Position numbers and translations under genes: made by a program | Shown: positions 62,324 through 64,000 of the stretch, piece by piece | Layout of the letters: each line of letters starts with the position of its first letter | Numbering within the stretch: the stretch's first letter is position 1 | Notes under the pieces: model-generated | What the model was told of the DNA's origin: nothing | Database searches by the model: none | Seen by the model: the letters and a program-made list of their open reading frames with translations, nothing else | Assembly: GCF_900090245.1 (NCBI RefSeq) | Contig: NZ_FMDN01000015.1 | Location: 62,001-126,000, forward strand | Direction: 5' to 3' | From: Micromonospora halophytica | GTDB lineage: Bacteria > Actinomycetota > Actinomycetes > Mycobacteriales > Micromonosporaceae | Length of the DNA: 64,000 bases

Positions 62324-63685
62324 ATGGCAGCCAGCGGACGCGCCGTCGTGGTCGGCGCCAGTATGGGCGGCCTGCTCGCCGCCCGCGCCCTCAGCGACGC
62401 GTACGACGAGGTGCTGCTGCTCGACCGGGACGCCCTGCCGGCGACCCCGACCAGCCGCCGCGGCGTGCCCCAGGGGCGCCAGCTGCACGTACTGCTGGAC
62501 CGGGGACGGCAGGTGCTCGTCGAACTGTTCCCCGGCATCGGCGAGGAGCTGACCGCCCGGGGCGCCTGCCCGGTCGACCTGCACGGCGAGGTGCACTGGT
62601 ACAACGACGGGCACCGGATGCGCCGCGCCCCCTCCGACCTGGTCGCCTACGGCATGAGCCGGCCGTTGCTGGAGCAGGTGGTGCGGGCGCGGGTCGCCGC
62701 CCTGCCCGGCGTACGGGTGCTGTCCGGGCACGAGGTCACCGGTCTGCTCACCACCGGCGACGGGACCCGCGTCACCGGCGTGCGGGTGGTCCCCGGCGGA
62801 CCGGACCGGACCGAGATCGCCATCCACGCCGACCTGGTGGTCGACGCCGGCGGCCGGGGCAGCCGCAGCCCGGTCTGGCTCGCCGAACTCGGCTACCCGG
62901 GCGCGCCCGAGGAGCGGGTCGAGATCAACGTCACCTACGTCACCCGCACCTACCGCCGGGAGCCGGGTCAGCTGGAGGGACTGCTGGGGGCGCTGGCCAA
63001 CGCGGTGCCGGGCCGGCCGCGCGCCGGCATCGTCGCCCCGCACGAGGACGACCGGTTCGCGGTGGTGCTCAGCGGCGTGCTCGGGGAGCAGCCGCCCACC
63101 GACGACGAGGGCATGGCCGCGTTCGCCGGGTCGTTGTTCGCCCCGCAGATCGGCGAGCTGCTGCGTACCGCGCCACCGCTGAGCGAACCGGTCCGGATGC
63201 GCTACCCGGCCAGCGTCCGCCGCCGCTACGAGCGGCTGCGCCGGCCGCCCGAGGGCCACCTGGTCTTCGCCGACGCGCTGTGCAGCTTCAACCCGATCTA
63301 CGGACAGGGCATCACGGTGGCCTCGCTGGAGGCGCTGCTGCTGCGCCGGCTGCTCGCCGAGGGCGGCGCCGGGCTGGCCCGTCGCTTCTACCGGGGCGCG
63401 GCCCGGCTGATCGACGTGCCCTGGCAGATCTCGGTCGGCACCGACCTGCGCTTCCCCGAGGTCGCCGGCCGGCGCACCCTCAAGGTGCGGCTGGTCAACG
63501 CCTACATCGCCCGGCTGCACGCGGCGGCCACCACCGACGCGGACCTCGGTGCGGCCTTCCTGCGGGTGATCAACCTGGTCGACCCGCCGACCCGGCTGCT
63601 CACCCCGGGCCGGATGCTGCGCGTGCTGCGCGGCCCGCGTCCGGCCCCGGCGCCGGTCCGGCAGGTGCAACGCCACCCGGCCTGA
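62324..63685 (+). CDS. FAD-dependent oxidoreductase (group A flavoprotein monooxygenase-like)
   Basis: A 453-residue flavoprotein. The FAD motif is VVVGASMGGLLAARALSDAYDEVLLLDRD near residue 8-36, RGVPQGRQLHVLLDRGRQVL is near 46, the second cofactor motif DLVVDAGGRGSRSP near 170 holds the DG segment, and FADALCSFNPIYGQGITVASLEALLL near 317 is the conserved FAD-ribityl site. The family includes hydroxylases and geranylgeranyl-reductase-like enzymes; substrates are often hydrophobic. No adjacent biosynthetic cluster points to one. Its stop is 4 bp from the convergent hrpA stop. Confidence 0.85.
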   Translation: MAASGRAVVVGASMGGLLAARALSDAYDEVLLLDRDALPATPTSRRGVPQGRQLHVLLDRGRQVLVELFPGIGEELTARGACPVDLHGEVHWYNDGHRMRRAPSDLVAYGMSRPLLEQVVRARVAALPGVRVLSGHEVTGLLTTGDGTRVTGVRVVPGGPDRTEIAIHADLVVDAGGRGSRSPVWLAELGYPGAPEERVEINVTYVTRTYRREPGQLEGLLGALANAVPGRPRAGIVAPHEDDRFAVVLSGVLGEQPPTDDEGMAAFAGSLFAPQIGELLRTAPPLSEPVRMRYPASVRRRYERLRRPPEGHLVFADALCSFNPIYGQGITVASLEALLLRRLLAEGGAGLARRFYRGAARLIDVPWQISVGTDLRFPEVAGRRTLKVRLVNAYIARLHAAATTDADLGAAFLRVINLVDPPTRLLTPGRMLRVLRGPRPAPAPVRQVQRHPA

Positions 63686-63689
63686 CCGG

Positions 63690-64000
63690 TCAGCGCCCCT
63701 CGGCGTCGTCCATGGCCCGGTAGATCCGCTGCTCCGACACCGGGTACGGGGTGCCCAGCGCCTGGGCGAAGACGTTCACCCGCAGCTCCTCGATCATCCA
63801 GCGGATCTGCCGTACCGCCGCCGACTGCCGCTTCGACGGCGGCAGGGCGGCGAGCAGGTCGGCGTACTCCTTCCGCACCACCGCGATCCGGTCCTGCTGG
63901 GACTTGTCGCGCTGCGGGTTGCCGGGGAGCCGGTCCAGCCGCCGGTCGATCGCGGTGAGGTAGCGCAGCAGGTCGGGCAGGCGGGCGTACCCGGTCTCGG
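63690..64000 (-). CDS. hrpA: ATP-dependent helicase HrpA, C-terminal fragment (partial, start beyond base 64000)
   Basis: About 102 C-terminal codons of a larger gene are visible. The ending ETGYARLPDLLRYLTAIDRR, then QSAAVRQIRWMIEELRVNVFAQ and LGTPYPVSEQRIYRAMDD, matches the DUF3418 C-terminus of HrpA-type DEAH RNA helicases. The helicase motifs lie outside the window. The frame is open to the window edge. I am fairly sure of the family but not of the whole-protein domain content. Confidence 0.75.
   Translation of the reverse strand, partial: ETGYARLPDLLRYLTAIDRRLDRLPGNPQRDKSQQDRIAVVRKEYADLLAALPPSKRQSAAVRQIRWMIEELRVNVFAQALGTPYPVSEQRIYRAMDDAEGR

Overview
The window is high-GC actinobacterial DNA. 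Frequent GTG starts, short or absent 5' leaders, the GlgE alpha-glucan route, a three-gene succinate dehydrogenase and LCP-type wall ligation all fit Micromonosporaceae (Micromonospora or a close relative). That assignment is inferred from gene content, not from a database match. About 53 protein genes are supported. I saw no rRNA, tRNA, CRISPR array, phage gene or transposase.

Layout. (1) 1-8171: a wall teichoic-acid-like locus. It holds a bifunctional cytidylyltransferase/short-chain reductase (cut by the window edge), a TagG/TagH-type exporter, a TetR regulator, a large membrane protein and a TagF-like polyol-phosphate transferase. (2) 8237-16141: a DUF952 protein, a two-component system tail-to-tail with an orphan TAXI lipoprotein, a hypothetical protein, yaaA, a GT-C membrane glycosyltransferase and an App1-like HAD phosphatase. 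(3) 16643-26493: glgB, glgE, glgM, glgC and pgm, which together describe alpha-glucan synthesis through maltose-1-phosphate, interrupted by a small ArsR/SRPBCC/SnoaL operon. (4) 26565-27494: NAD kinase. (5) 27606-49741: a Wzx/Wzy-type exopolysaccharide region. It has a full UDP-N-acetyl-L-fucosamine gene set split in two parts, three GT4 glycosyltransferases, two methyltransferases, flippase, polymerase, initiating sugar transferase, aminotransferase-like and acyltransferase-like genes, and an LCP ligase. A secreted M14 carboxypeptidase sits inside it. (6) 49781-64000: housekeeping genes: tex, dgt, a metallo-beta-lactamase-fold hydrolase, an SDR/alcohol dehydrogenase pair, sdhCAB with a divergent LysR regulator, a flavoprotein and the 3' end of hrpA.

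How the parts fit. The first cluster would make and export an anionic polyol-phosphate polymer. The second would make an amino-sugar polysaccharide: the phosphoglycosyl transferase starts a repeat unit, CapE, CapF and CapG supply UDP-L-FucNAc, GT4 enzymes extend it, methyl- and acyltransferases decorate it, Wzx/Wzy flip and polymerise it, and the LCP protein could join it to peptidoglycan. The glg block handles ADP-glucose, maltose-1-phosphate and branched alpha-glucan.

Two less obvious signals stand out. About a quarter of the genes have a TANNNT hexamer ending 6-8 nt before the start codon, the signature of leaderless transcription. A decayed 3' end of a second capG copy lies between the two methyltransferase genes, evidence that the polysaccharide region was rearranged.
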